Below are positions 36,572 to 45,458 of a stretch of 64,000 nucleotides of DNA, one piece after another. Under the pieces are notes generated by a model. That model worked only from the letters and a program-made list of their open reading frames with translations. It made no database searches and had not been told where the DNA came from. Origin of the DNA: Deltaproteobacteria bacterium (GTDB lineage: Bacteria; Myxococcota; Myxococcia; Myxococcales; 40CM-4-68-19); assembly GCA_025358085.1 (NCBI GenBank), contig JANYKT010000068.1:44136-108135 (forward strand), in the 5' to 3' direction. How positions within the stretch are numbered: position 1 is the first letter of the stretch; each line of letters starts with the position of its first letter. A program made the position numbers and the translations under genes.

Positions 36572-37077
36572 CAGATCTTTCCTTTGGCAATGACGACGGC
36601 GGAGACCACCGCCACCAGCAGGAGCAGCGAGGTCACTTCAAAAGGAAGCACCGAGCTCCGGTACAGCACGTTGCCCACCGCCTTGACGCCGCCGAAGCCG
36701 TGGATTTGCTCGTTCACCGCCATATCGCGCGCGAACTGCACCGGTGTCAGCGCCTTCCAGGCAATGAACCCGACCAGCACCAGAACGGCGGCGAGGCCGA
36801 TGCCCTTCATGGTGGTCACATGCATCTCGCCCAGCTCTTCTTCTTTCAGATTGAGCAGCATGATGACGAAGACGAAGAGCACCATGACGGCGCCGGCATA
36901 GACCATGACCTGCAGGATGGCGATCAGGTGCGCCGAAAGGAGCACGTAGATTCCGGCCAGGAAGAAGAAGCAGGCGACCAGGGAGACCGCGCCATAGATG
37001 GGATTACGGCGCAGCACGACCTGCGCGCCGGCGACCACCACGCCGATGGCGAAGATGTAGAAGAGCACGGCTTCCAA
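36571..37077 (-). CDS. nuoJ: NADH-quinone oxidoreductase subunit J
   Basis: 168-residue membrane subunit of complex I with about five helices, including N-P-I-Y-G-A-V-S-L-V and the V-Y-A-G-A-V-M-V-L-F-V-F-V-I-M-L-L-N segment typical of NuoJ. It follows nuoF directly, whereas in the usual order nuoG, nuoH and nuoI lie between them. Confidence 0.96.
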   Translation of the reverse strand: MEAVLFYIFAIGVVVAGAQVVLRRNPIYGAVSLVACFFFLAGIYVLLSAHLIAILQVMVYAGAVMVLFVFVIMLLNLKEEELGEMHVTTMKGIGLAAVLVLVGFIAWKALTPVQFARDMAVNEQIHGFGGVKAVGNVLYRSSVLPFEVTSLLLLVAVVSAVVIAKGKI

Positions 37078-37086
37078 TGGTGACTC

Positions 37087-38349
37087 CTACTGGCGGACAA
37101 GCGCGTCGAAGTCGGCGCGGAACTTCTCGATATAGCTCTTGGCGGGCATGGCGGCGCCGTCGGCCAGCGCGCAGATGGTCTTCTGCTCCATTTGCCGCGC
37201 GATCTGGTGAACGTTGTCCACGTCCGTCTTCTCGCCGCGGCCCTGCATGATCTTGTCGCACAGCCGGCTGAGCCAGGCCGTGCCTTCCCGGCACGGCGTG
37301 CACTGGCCGCAGCTTTCATGAGCGTAAAAGCGCATCACGTTGGCGAGTGCATGAGCCATATTGACCGATTGATCCAGATAGACGACGCCGCCCGAGCCGG
37401 CCATGGTCTTCTTGCTCTTCAAGGTATCGAAGTCGGACGCCCAATCAGCTTCCGCGGCGGTCAAGATGGCGGAGCTGGAGCCGCCGGGAATGATGGCCTT
37501 CAGCGTGCTGCCCTCGCGCATGCCGCCGCAATAATCGTCGAGCAATGCCCTGAAGGTAATGCCCATCGGGGCCTCGAAGACGCCGGTCTTGCGCGAGTGA
37601 CCGCTGACCGCGAACAGGCGCGTGCCGCCGTTCTTGGGGACGAGACCAACTGAATTGAACCAGTCGCCGCCCTTCATCACGATGGAAGGCAGGTTCGCGA
37701 GCGTCTCGACGTTGTTCACCGCGGTGGGCTGCTTGAAGAGCCCGCCGCCCGCGTTGGCCGGGAACGGCGGCTTGAGGCGCGGATAACCTTTGCGGCCCTC
37801 GAGCGATTCGAGCAGCGCCGTCTCCTCGCCACAGATGTACGCGCCCGCGCCGGCCACGACGTGCATCTCGAGATCAAAGCCGCTGCCGAGGATGTTCTTG
37901 CCGACGAAGCCGGCCGCGCGCGCTTCCTCGATGGCCTCCTGCACACGCTTGATCGCGCCGTCGCGGAACTCTCCCCGGCAATAGATGTAAGTCAGGTGGC
38001 AGTCGAGCGCGAAGCAGCCGATGATCAAGCCCTCGACGAACATGTGCGGCGACCGCTCGCAGATGGCGCGGTCCTTGAAGGTCCCGGGCTCGCCCTCGTC
38101 GGCATTGACCACCAGATACTTGGGAAAGCTCGTCTCCTTGCGGACGAAGTTCCACTTCATGCCGGTGGGAAAGCCCGCGCCGCCGCGGCCGCGCAGGTTG
38201 GCCTTGACCACCTCGTCCACGATGGCCTGCGGCTGCATTTTCAGCGCCTTTTCGAGCGCCGGGTACTTGCCGCCATAGGTTTTCAAAGTCCAGGATTCGG
38301 GCTTGTCCCAGTCGACACTGAGGATCTTGGGGGAGCCGGCGAGTGCCAT
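37087..38349 (-). CDS. nuoF: NADH-quinone oxidoreductase subunit F
   Basis: NADH-oxidising flavoprotein of complex I, 420 residues. NADH/FMN site: L-R-G-R-G-G-A-G-F-P-T-G-M-K-W and N-A-D-E-G-E-P-G-T-F-K-D-R. The N3 4Fe-4S cluster ligands are in E-S-C-G-Q-C-T-P-C-R-E-G, with a further Cys near residue 359 (expected at about 40 residues on). Start overlaps the nuoE stop. It takes electrons from NADH and passes them towards nuoE and nuoG; nuoG is not in the window. Confidence 0.97.
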   Translation of the reverse strand: MALAGSPKILSVDWDKPESWTLKTYGGKYPALEKALKMQPQAIVDEVVKANLRGRGGAGFPTGMKWNFVRKETSFPKYLVVNADEGEPGTFKDRAICERSPHMFVEGLIIGCFALDCHLTYIYCRGEFRDGAIKRVQEAIEEARAAGFVGKNILGSGFDLEMHVVAGAGAYICGEETALLESLEGRKGYPRLKPPFPANAGGGLFKQPTAVNNVETLANLPSIVMKGGDWFNSVGLVPKNGGTRLFAVSGHSRKTGVFEAPMGITFRALLDDYCGGMREGSTLKAIIPGGSSSAILTAAEADWASDFDTLKSKKTMAGSGGVVYLDQSVNMAHALANVMRFYAHESCGQCTPCREGTAWLSRLCDKIMQGRGEKTDVDNVHQIARQMEQKTICALADGAAMPAKSYIEKFRADFDALVRQ

Positions 38350-39017
38350 TACTTGCCTCCTGATGTCTGGACAGAGGTGGCCCCGCTCGGACCGGTCGTC
38401 TGCGGTTCGGTCTGCCTGGGGGCCTCGCCCTGCCCGCGATTGATTTCGAGCTTCTTCGGTTCGGGCGCGGGAGCCATTGAGTTGCCAGGCTTCGCGCGCA
38501 GTTCTTCAATCAATGAGTCCAGCGACTGCGGCGTGACGTTCTCGACGTATCGATAGTTATTGACCAGCACCGCCGGGGCGTAGCCGCACGCGGCGAGACA
38601 GGCAACTTCCTCGAGTGAGAACTGCCCGTCGCGGGTGGTCTCGCCGGAGCGGATGCCCAGCTTCTCTTCACAGCGCTTGATGATCTGCTCGCTCCCCATG
38701 GCCCAGCAGGAGACCGAGTTGCAGACCCCGATGGCGTGGCGTCCCACGGGCTTGAGCCGGTACATCGTATAGAAGCTCGCGACCTCGCGGACGCGCACCT
38801 TGGGGATGTCGAGCCGGAAGCCGACATAGGCCATGGCGGGCTCGGTCAGCCAGCCCAGCAGATCCTGCGCGAGGTGCAGAACGGGCAGGAGCGCGGCCCG
38901 GCGGTGATCGGCTGCATACTTCGCCACCGCGCGCCCGAAGTCCGCATCGAATCGTGATTGTTGCTCGGGGCTGAACGGCGACGGCGCGGGTCCGCCCGGG
39001 GTCTGGAGGGGGATCAT
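38349..39017 (-). CDS. nuoE: NADH-quinone oxidoreductase subunit E
   Basis: 2Fe-2S subunit of complex I, 222 residues. Cluster ligands appear as C-N-S-V-S-C and C-L-A-A-C in the thioredoxin-like domain. The final 50 or so residues are a Pro/Gln/Thr-rich tail (about 175-222) absent from most NuoE proteins. First gene of the operon; about 100 bases separate it from the next gene upstream, which should hold the promoter, although I could not pick one out. Confidence 0.95.
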   Translation of the reverse strand: MIPLQTPGGPAPSPFSPEQQSRFDADFGRAVAKYAADHRRAALLPVLHLAQDLLGWLTEPAMAYVGFRLDIPKVRVREVASFYTMYRLKPVGRHAIGVCNSVSCWAMGSEQIIKRCEEKLGIRSGETTRDGQFSLEEVACLAACGYAPAVLVNNYRYVENVTPQSLDSLIEELRAKPGNSMAPAPEPKKLEINRGQGEAPRQTEPQTTGPSGATSVQTSGGK

Positions 39018-39120
39018 CAGGGGGCGGACAAGTACGGCCTGGACCCCGGGCTGTCAAGCGAGACGCAGCCCCGCTTTGTGCTCGCCGAACGGGTCCGATT
39101 TGCAGCCGCGCGGCCGGTCT

Positions 39121-40524
39121 TCAGCGGAGGTCGAGCACGCGCAGCGAAGTGAGCGCGACCAGCGTGGCCAGCACGTCGGCCTCGGGCCGGCCCGAGAGCT
39201 TGATCAGCTCGGCCACGGTCCGGGTGCCGTCGCACTTGGGCAGCAGGTGCGCTTCCCAGGCCTGCAGCTCCACGTCGCTCAAGTTGAAGAGCGGCTCGGC
39301 CGACGGGATGGGCTTGGCGTCGTCCTTCATCAGTCGCTTGAGCCGCTCGAGCTTGTAGAGCTTCTTCACCCCGCGCACGATCAGGTTGGCCGGGTGGATG
39401 TCGAGCTTGATGGCTTCCTTGCGCGCGCGGGCCTGGAACGACAGCGCCCAGGTGCCCTCCTCCCAGGAGAACGCGCTATAGAGGATGCTCTTGATCTGCT
39501 GCCCGACGTAATAGAGCCGCTCCTCTTCCGTCAGCGCGCCCATCAGGATGAGTACGTCGCCGGTGCGCTGGCGGGTGCTGGCAGCTTCCTCGGCGGCGTG
39601 CTGCAGCGTCTCCTCGTCGATCTTGCCGGCGCGGACCAGGAATTGCCCGAGCCGGTCGGCGACCAGATTCGAAAGCGCGAACACCGGCATGCCGCCTTCG
39701 AAGTAGACGATCTTGCGGACCTGCCCCTTCTGCAGGCCAAGCTCGCCGGTCTCCTTTGCGGTGTAGAACGCCGCGAAGAGCTGCGGCAAATTGTCAGCGA
39801 GATCGCCGCGCTTGACGCCGGTCTCCCGGGCGGGCAGGGCCTGCAGTACCTCGGGCGCGCCCGCGGGCGGCGGCGGCTCGGAGGGGGCGAGCGGGATGGG
39901 GCCGGTGCTCACCCTTGCCGAATGCACCACGGGCTGCATCACCGGCGGCGGCGGCCGCGACGGCTCGCGCATGCGCAACTGCTGCTCCCGGTCCATCGAC
40001 TTGAGCGAGACCGGAACGCCTTTCAGGCCCTGCTTTCCCAGCAAGTCCACGCGCCCGGTGAGCTGCATGGCCTCGGCGTTCTCGGTGACCTGCGGGCCGG
40101 GAACGACATCCCATGCCTGCGCGCGCGGCTCGGGCTGGTTGGGCACGGCGGCGCGCACTGCCTCGAGCAGCGCGCTGCGCTCGAAGGGCTTCTCGAAGTA
40201 AGCGATGGCGCCGTACTTTCCCAGCGCGTTTGACGAGGCCTTGCCTCCCTTGTGAACGCCCGACATGAAGATGAACGGAATGCGCAGTCGCCGCAGCGCC
40301 TCGGCGACGTCGAAGCCCATCAAGTCCGGCAGCAGCACGTCAACGATGACCAGGTCCGGCCGCTCCCTGCGCGCGAGATCCAGCGCCGTGCGCCCGCGGG
40401 CGGCCGTCTGCACGATATATCCAGCCTCCTCGAACGACGAGGAGAGCAGGGTCAACAGTTCTGGATTGTCGTCGACAACGAGGATTCTTGGTGCCGGCAC
40501 GGCGCGGAGTCTAGGACGTACCAC
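39121..40524 (-). CDS. Response regulator with DUF4388 (PATAN) domain
   Basis: 467 residues. The receiver domain (about 12-128) has R-I-L-V-V-D-D-N and the phospho-acceptor Asp in L-V-I-V-D-V-L-L-P-D. A Pro-rich linker (about 130-235) leads to a DUF4388/PATAN-type region (about 240-400) with G-E-L-G-L-Q-K-G-Q-V-R-K-I-V-Y-F-E-G-G. No DNA-binding or enzymatic output is evident. Such proteins are expanded in Myxococcota and probably act by protein-protein contact. Starts from GTG; a second GTG at 40500, directly before the receiver, is equally possible. Not part of the nuo operon by spacing. Confidence 0.85.
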   Translation of the reverse strand: MVRPRLRAVPAPRILVVDDNPELLTLLSSSFEEAGYIVQTAARGRTALDLARRERPDLVIVDVLLPDLMGFDVAEALRRLRIPFIFMSGVHKGGKASSNALGKYGAIAYFEKPFERSALLEAVRAAVPNQPEPRAQAWDVVPGPQVTENAEAMQLTGRVDLLGKQGLKGVPVSLKSMDREQQLRMREPSRPPPPVMQPVVHSARVSTGPIPLAPSEPPPPAGAPEVLQALPARETGVKRGDLADNLPQLFAAFYTAKETGELGLQKGQVRKIVYFEGGMPVFALSNLVADRLGQFLVRAGKIDEETLQHAAEEAASTRQRTGDVLILMGALTEEERLYYVGQQIKSILYSAFSWEEGTWALSFQARARKEAIKLDIHPANLIVRGVKKLYKLERLKRLMKDDAKPIPSAEPLFNLSDVELQAWEAHLLPKCDGTRTVAELIKLSGRPEADVLATLVALTSLRVLDLR

Positions 40525-40634
40525 TCGGGAACGGCAAACAAAGCGTGAACGGAGCCGCGCAGGTTTCGCAGCGGTTGATCGTCTGTGAAGGGAGTGTTAA
40601 GCAGGGCGGCTTTTCCATTACCCCGGAGCCGACT

Positions 40635-41927
40635 ATGCGCCGCATCTCCGCGACTCTCCTTCTCTGCTCGACGCTGGCACTTTTCGCCTGCAAGAAGGAG
40701 CACGGCAGCGGCATGGCGGACCCGAACGCCAAGGGCCCCATCGTCATCGGCGAAGTCGGTTCGATGACCGGCACCGAGGCGACCTTCGGCACCTCCAGCG
40801 ACCGCGGCATCCAGCTGGCCATCAGCGAGATCAACGCCGCCGGAGGCATCAAGGGCCGGCAGATCCAGATCATCGCGCTCGACGATGAGGGCAAGCCTGA
40901 AGAGGCCGCCACCGCCGCCACCCGCCTGATCGCCAGCGAACACGTCATCGCGCTCCTGGGCGAGGTCGCCTCTACACGCTCGCTGTTCATGGCGCCCAAG
41001 GCGCAGGACGCGAAGGTGCCGATGATCTCCCCGTCATCCACCAATGAAAAGGTGACCCTCAAGGGCGACTACATCTTCCGCGCCTGCTTCATCGATCCGT
41101 TCCAGGGTTACGTGATGGCGAAGTTCGCCACCAGCAACCTCAAGCTGAAGAAGGTCGGGATCCTGCGCGACGTGCGCAACGACTACTCGGTGGGCCTCGC
41201 CAGGGTCTTCACCGACGAGTTCACCAAGATGGGCGGCGAAATCGTCGCCTCGGAGAGCTACTCGCAGGGCGACGTCGACTTCAAGGCGCAGCTGACCAAC
41301 CTCAAGGGCGCCGCGCCCGACGCCATCTTCGTTCCCGGCTACTACACCGACGTGGGCTTGATCGCGCGGCAGGCCCGTGAGACCGGCCTCACCGTCCCCA
41401 TCCTCGGGACCGACGGCTGGGACAGCGAGAAGCTCTACGAGATCGGCGGGGCCGCGCTGGACGGCGCGTACTTCTCCAACCACTACTCGGTGGACGATCC
41501 CTCGCCGCGCATCCAGGAGTATGTGGCCAAGTTCAAGAAGGCCTACGGCGGGCAGGTCCCCGACTCGCTCTCGGCGCAGGCGTATGACGCCATGGGCATG
41601 CTGGCCGACGCGATGAAGCGAGCCAAGGACCTGACCGGCCCGTCCATCCGCGACGCGCTCGCCGCCCTGAAAGACTTCCACGGCGTCACCGGCGACATCA
41701 CCATGGACGCAAACCGCAACCCGGTGAAGCCTGCCGTCGTGCTCAAGATCGCGCCCGGTGGCAAGTATGTCTTCGCCGCGAAGATCATGCCCCAGGGTAT
41801 GGCCGACGCCACGACCGTGCCCGGCGCTCCGGTCGGCGATACCGGCAAAACAGCCCCTGCAACAGGCACCACCTCCGGCGGCTCCGCGCAAACGGCGCCG
41901 GACGCAGCGACACCTCCCAAGAAGTAG
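40635..41927 (+). CDS. Branched-chain amino-acid-type ABC substrate-binding lipoprotein
   Basis: 430-residue periplasmic binding lipoprotein of the LivJ/LivK (type I) family. The start at 40635 has GGAG upstream and a lipobox L-F-A-C; a longer frame opens at 40545 but adds a non-signal stretch. Characteristic segments: G-E-V-G-S-M-T-G-T-E-A-T-F-G and V-P-M-I-S-P-S-S-T-N. The C-terminal 40 residues are Thr/Ala/Pro-rich. First of four genes for a complete importer. The ligand is probably a branched-chain or other aliphatic amino acid, or an amide or urea; this is not certain. Confidence 0.92.
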   Translation: MRRISATLLLCSTLALFACKKEHGSGMADPNAKGPIVIGEVGSMTGTEATFGTSSDRGIQLAISEINAAGGIKGRQIQIIALDDEGKPEEAATAATRLIASEHVIALLGEVASTRSLFMAPKAQDAKVPMISPSSTNEKVTLKGDYIFRACFIDPFQGYVMAKFATSNLKLKKVGILRDVRNDYSVGLARVFTDEFTKMGGEIVASESYSQGDVDFKAQLTNLKGAAPDAIFVPGYYTDVGLIARQARETGLTVPILGTDGWDSEKLYEIGGAALDGAYFSNHYSVDDPSPRIQEYVAKFKKAYGGQVPDSLSAQAYDAMGMLADAMKRAKDLTGPSIRDALAALKDFHGVTGDITMDANRNPVKPAVVLKIAPGGKYVFAAKIMPQGMADATTVPGAPVGDTGKTAPATGTTSGGSAQTAPDAATPPKK

Positions 41928-41929
41928 CC

Positions 41930-42832
41930 TTGCGCGAGCTCCTCCAGCACATCATCAACGGTGTCAGCCAGGGCGCGATCTACTCGCTCATCGCGCTCGG
42001 CTACACCATGGTGTACGGCGTCCTCAAGCTGATCAACTTCGCTCACGGCGACGTCTTCATGATCGGCTCCATGGTCGGCTGGTACGCCTCGGCCCGCTGG
42101 ACCAGCGAGGCGCAGAACCCGTCGATCATCGGCGCCCTCGGCATCACCGCGCTCGCGATGGCGACCTGCGGCCTGCTCGGCTTCGTCATCGAGCGCCTCG
42201 CTTACCGGCCTCTGCGGAAAGCGCCCAAGATCAACTCGCTGATCACCGCCATCGGCGTCAGCTTCTTCCTCGAGTACGGCGGACAATGGCTCTTCGGACC
42301 CAACCCGCGCTTCTTCCGCGTGCTGCCCCCCCACCCGGCGATGACGGTGGCCGGCCTCTCCATCGGTTACGTGGACGTGGTCACCATCGCGACCTCCCTC
42401 CTCCTCATGATCGTGCTCCAGCGCATCGTCTTTCACAGCCGCATGGGCACCGCCATGCGCGCCGTGTCGTGGAACCCCGACGTCGCTGCATTGATGGGCA
42501 TCAACATCGATCTGGTGATCTCCTTCACGTTCGTGCTCGGCTCGGTGCTCGCAGGCGCCGCCGGGATCCTTTACGCCTCGAAGTATCCCAGCGTGCACCC
42601 GCTGATGGGCCTGATGCCCGGGCTCAAGGCTTTCGTCGCAGCGGTCCTCGGCGGCATCGGCAACGTGCCCGGCGCCATGCTCGGCGGCCTGCTCCTCGGT
42701 CTTGCCGAGCAGCTGGTCGCGGGCTACGGCAGCTCGTCCTGGCGCGACGCCGTCGCCTTCGCCATCCTCATTCTCATCCTGCTCGTGAAGCCGTCCGGGC
42801 TGCTCGGCCGCACCACCGCGGAGAAGGTCTAG
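41930..42832 (+). CDS. livH: Branched-chain amino-acid ABC transporter permease LivH-type
   Basis: 300-residue inner-membrane permease, about eight helices, starting at a TTG 2 bases after the binding-protein stop. Family markers: Q-G-A-I-Y-S-L-I-A-L-G-Y-T-M-V-Y-G near the start, I-N-F-A-H-G-D-V, and G-G-I-G-N-V-P-G-A-M-L-G-G near the end. Pairs with the LivM half of the next gene. Confidence 0.94.
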   Translation: MRELLQHIINGVSQGAIYSLIALGYTMVYGVLKLINFAHGDVFMIGSMVGWYASARWTSEAQNPSIIGALGITALAMATCGLLGFVIERLAYRPLRKAPKINSLITAIGVSFFLEYGGQWLFGPNPRFFRVLPPHPAMTVAGLSIGYVDVVTIATSLLLMIVLQRIVFHSRMGTAMRAVSWNPDVAALMGINIDLVISFTFVLGSVLAGAAGILYASKYPSVHPLMGLMPGLKAFVAAVLGGIGNVPGAMLGGLLLGLAEQLVAGYGSSSWRDAVAFAILILILLVKPSGLLGRTTAEKV

Positions 42833-42835
42833 GGC

Positions 42836-44677
42836 ATGGCCGGCTTCTTTGGCGGCTCGGCACTTCAGAAGACGCAGCGCGCGTTCTTCTCCTGGCTGCC
42901 CTTCTTCGCGGCCATTCCGGTGCTGTATCTCATTCACCGGCTGCTCGAGAACCCCGACTACGGACTCGAGTACACGGCGCAGAATCTCAATCACATCGGC
43001 ATCGCCATCATCCTCGCGGTGTCGCTCAATCTGGTGAACGGCCTGACCGGGCAGTTCTCCATCGGTCACGCCGGCTTCATGGCTGTGGGCGGCTACGTCA
43101 GCGCGGTCATGCTGATGCACGGGCCCGCGCAGGATCCCTGGCGGCTCTTCTTCTGTGCCTCGGTGCTCACCGGGGCCGGCGCCGCGGCGCTCGCGGGCTG
43201 GCTGGTCGGCAAGCCGTCGCTGCGCCTGCGTGGCGATTATCTCGCCATCGTCACGCTCGGCTTCGGCGAGATCATCCGCGTCATCATCGAGAACACGCCG
43301 ATGTTCGGCGGCGCCATCGGTCTCTCGCCCATCCCGCGCCGCGCCGACTTCACCTGGATCTGGGCGGTGGCCGTCATCACCATCCTGGTCTCGAAGCGCC
43401 TGCGAGATTCCACGCACGGCCGCGCTTTCCTCAGCGTCCGCGAGGACGAGGTCGCCGCCGAAGCCATGGGCATCGACACCACGGGCTACAAGGTCCGCGC
43501 CTTCGTCCTCTCGGCATTCTTCGCGGGGGTCGCGGGCGCGATGTCGGGCGCGTTCGAAGGCAACCTCTCTCCCCAGAGCTTCACCTTCGTCCGCTCTTTC
43601 GAAATCGTCGCCATGGTCGTGCTCGGCGGCATGGGCTCCATCACCGGGTCGGTCATCGCCGCCGCAGTGCTGACCATCCTCCCCGAGTACCTGCGCGCGC
43701 TGGCGAACCTGCGCATGGTCATCTATTCGCTGGCGCTGATCGCGCTGATGCTGTTGCGGCCGCGCGGGCTCTTCGGCACCACCGAAATCTGGGACTACTA
43801 CAACGCCTGGCGGCGCAAGCGGAGGCCGGCCGCGCCCGCCCAGCCTGCGCCCTCCACCACCGAAGCGCTGCTCGACGTGCGCAAGGCCACCATTCGCTTC
43901 GGCGGCCTCACCGCCGTCAGCGACTTCAGCTTGCAGGTCAGGCCGCGCGAGCTGATCGCGCTCATCGGCCCCAACGGGGCCGGCAAGACCACCGTCTTCA
44001 ACTTGCTTACCGGCGTGTATCCGCCGAGCGAAGGTCAGATCCTGGTGGCGGGCCGCGACACGCGCGGGCTCTCGCCGCACGCCATCGCGCACCTCGGCGT
44101 GGCGCGCACCTTCCAGAACATCCGCCTCTTCCGCGAGCTGTCCGCGTTCGACAACGTGCGCATCGCCTGCCATCACCTGACCCGCGAGTCGATGGCCGCT
44201 GCGGTCCGCCACGGCGAGCTCTCGCGCGTCGAGGAAGAATGGATCGCGGGCCGCGCCGACGAGCTCTTGTCGGTGATGGGGCTCAGCTCGCGCCGCGACG
44301 AGCTGGCGAAGAATCTGCCGTATGGAGAACAGCGCCGCCTGGAGATCGCACGCGCTTTGGCGACCGGCCCGCAGGTGCTGCTGCTCGACGAGCCGGCCGC
44401 CGGCACCAACACCAGGGAAAAGACCGAGCTGATGCAGCTCATCCGCTCCATCCGCGACCGCTTCGGCGTGGCCATCGTGATCATCGAGCACGACATGAAG
44501 CTGGTGATGGGCGTCTCGGAGCGGATCATCGTCCTCGACCACGGCGTCACCATCGCGCGGGGGCTGCCGCGCGAGATCCAGAGCGACCCCAAGGTCATCG
44601 AGGCTTACCTGGGCGAGAAGTATGCCAAGGAGCATGCCGCGCAAATCGCCGCTGGCCAGCACGGGGCTGCCACGTGA
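42836..44677 (+). CDS. Fused LivM permease and LivG ATPase
   Basis: 613-residue fusion. Residues 1-320 are a LivM-type permease (N-G-L-T-G-Q-F-S-I-G-H-A-G-F-M-A and V-L-G-G-M-G-S-I-T-G). A short basic linker (about 320-335) joins it to a LivG-type ATPase (about 340-600) with Walker A G-P-N-G-A-G-K-T-T, signature L-P-Y-G-E-Q-R-R-L and Walker B L-L-L-D-E-P-A-A-G. In most bacteria these are two genes. The fusion fixes one ATPase to one permease. It overlaps the livF start by 4 bases. Confidence 0.95.
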   Translation: MAGFFGGSALQKTQRAFFSWLPFFAAIPVLYLIHRLLENPDYGLEYTAQNLNHIGIAIILAVSLNLVNGLTGQFSIGHAGFMAVGGYVSAVMLMHGPAQDPWRLFFCASVLTGAGAAALAGWLVGKPSLRLRGDYLAIVTLGFGEIIRVIIENTPMFGGAIGLSPIPRRADFTWIWAVAVITILVSKRLRDSTHGRAFLSVREDEVAAEAMGIDTTGYKVRAFVLSAFFAGVAGAMSGAFEGNLSPQSFTFVRSFEIVAMVVLGGMGSITGSVIAAAVLTILPEYLRALANLRMVIYSLALIALMLLRPRGLFGTTEIWDYYNAWRRKRRPAAPAQPAPSTTEALLDVRKATIRFGGLTAVSDFSLQVRPRELIALIGPNGAGKTTVFNLLTGVYPPSEGQILVAGRDTRGLSPHAIAHLGVARTFQNIRLFRELSAFDNVRIACHHLTRESMAAAVRHGELSRVEEEWIAGRADELLSVMGLSSRRDELAKNLPYGEQRRLEIARALATGPQVLLLDEPAAGTNTREKTELMQLIRSIRDRFGVAIVIIEHDMKLVMGVSERIIVLDHGVTIARGLPREIQSDPKVIEAYLGEKYAKEHAAQIAAGQHGAAT

Positions 44678-45387
44678 CCGTGCTGCTCGAGCTGGCAAAC
44701 ATCGACGTGCATTACGGCGCCATCCACGCGCTGCGCGGCATCTCGTTCTCGGTGGCCGAGGGCGAGATCGTCACGCTCATCGGCGCGAACGGAGCGGGCA
44801 AGACCACCACGCTGCGCGCGGTTTCGGGAATGCTGAAGCCGACCAACGGCTCCATCAAGTACAGCGGCGCCGACATCGCGGGACTCAAGCCGCACAAGCT
44901 GGTCGCGCGCGGGCTGTGCCATGCACCCGAGGGCCGCGGCATCTTTCCCAACCTGACGGTGCGCGAGAATTTGCTGCTCGGCGCGTTCCTGCGCCGCGAC
45001 ACACAGGAGATCGCCAAAGACGAAGCGAAGGGATTCGCGCTCTTTCCGGTGCTCAAAGAGCGGGCCGCGCAGCCCGCCGGCACCCTCTCGGGCGGTGAGC
45101 AGCAGATGCTCGCCATCGCGCGGGCACTGATGGCGCGGCCGAAGCTCCTGCTCCTCGACGAGCCGTCGCTCGGCCTCGCGCCGCAGGTCACCGAGACGAT
45201 CTTCCGCATCATCGAGGAGATCAACAAAGCGGGCGTCACCATCCTGCTGGTCGAACAAAATGCGCACCTGGCGCTAGGCATCGCGCACCACGGCTATGTG
45301 CTCGAGACCGGCACGGTGGTGCAGTCGGGGACCGGGCAGGAACTGCTCAAGAGCCCGGAGATCCGCAAGGCGTATCTCGGCGAGTGA
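44674..45387 (+). CDS. livF: Branched-chain amino-acid ABC transporter ATPase LivF-type
   Basis: 237-residue ATPase, starting at a GTG that overlaps the livMG stop. Walker A G-A-N-G-A-G-K-T-T, signature L-S-G-G-E-Q-Q-M-L and Walker B L-L-L-D-E-P-S-L-G-L-A-P are intact, as is the LivF-typical C-H-A-P-E-G-R-G-I-F-P. A very long frame extending upstream is a shadow of the preceding genes. Completes the four-gene importer. Confidence 0.95.
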   Translation: MTVLLELANIDVHYGAIHALRGISFSVAEGEIVTLIGANGAGKTTTLRAVSGMLKPTNGSIKYSGADIAGLKPHKLVARGLCHAPEGRGIFPNLTVRENLLLGAFLRRDTQEIAKDEAKGFALFPVLKERAAQPAGTLSGGEQQMLAIARALMARPKLLLLDEPSLGLAPQVTETIFRIIEEINKAGVTILLVEQNAHLALGIAHHGYVLETGTVVQSGTGQELLKSPEIRKAYLGE

Positions 45388-45413
45388 CCGGTGCGCTGCT
45401 CCCGCGAAGTTTA

Positions 45414-45450
45414 TCGCCTTCCGCGTAATATTTTCTCGCCTTCCGCGTAA
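45414..45450. repeat. Two 15-base direct repeats, 22 bases apart, in front of the 45459 gene
   Basis: TCGCCTTCCGCGTAA occurs at 45414-45428 and again at 45436-45450, both exact. The centre-to-centre distance is 22 bases, close to two helical turns. The second copy runs into the AAGGGAG ribosome-binding site of the next gene. This could be a tandem operator or a recent slippage duplication. Confidence 0.6.
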
Positions 45451-45458
45451 GGGAGTTC

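Noticed and set aside
41758..44673. Plus-strand frame continuous with livF
   Set aside because: Reads livJ, livH and livMG in the wrong frame; livF itself starts at the overlapping GTG at 44674.
41543..44698. 1051-codon minus-strand open frame
   Set aside because: Antisense to livH and livMG, composition dominated by Asp/Arg/His/Gly shadows; the plus-strand proteins are certain.
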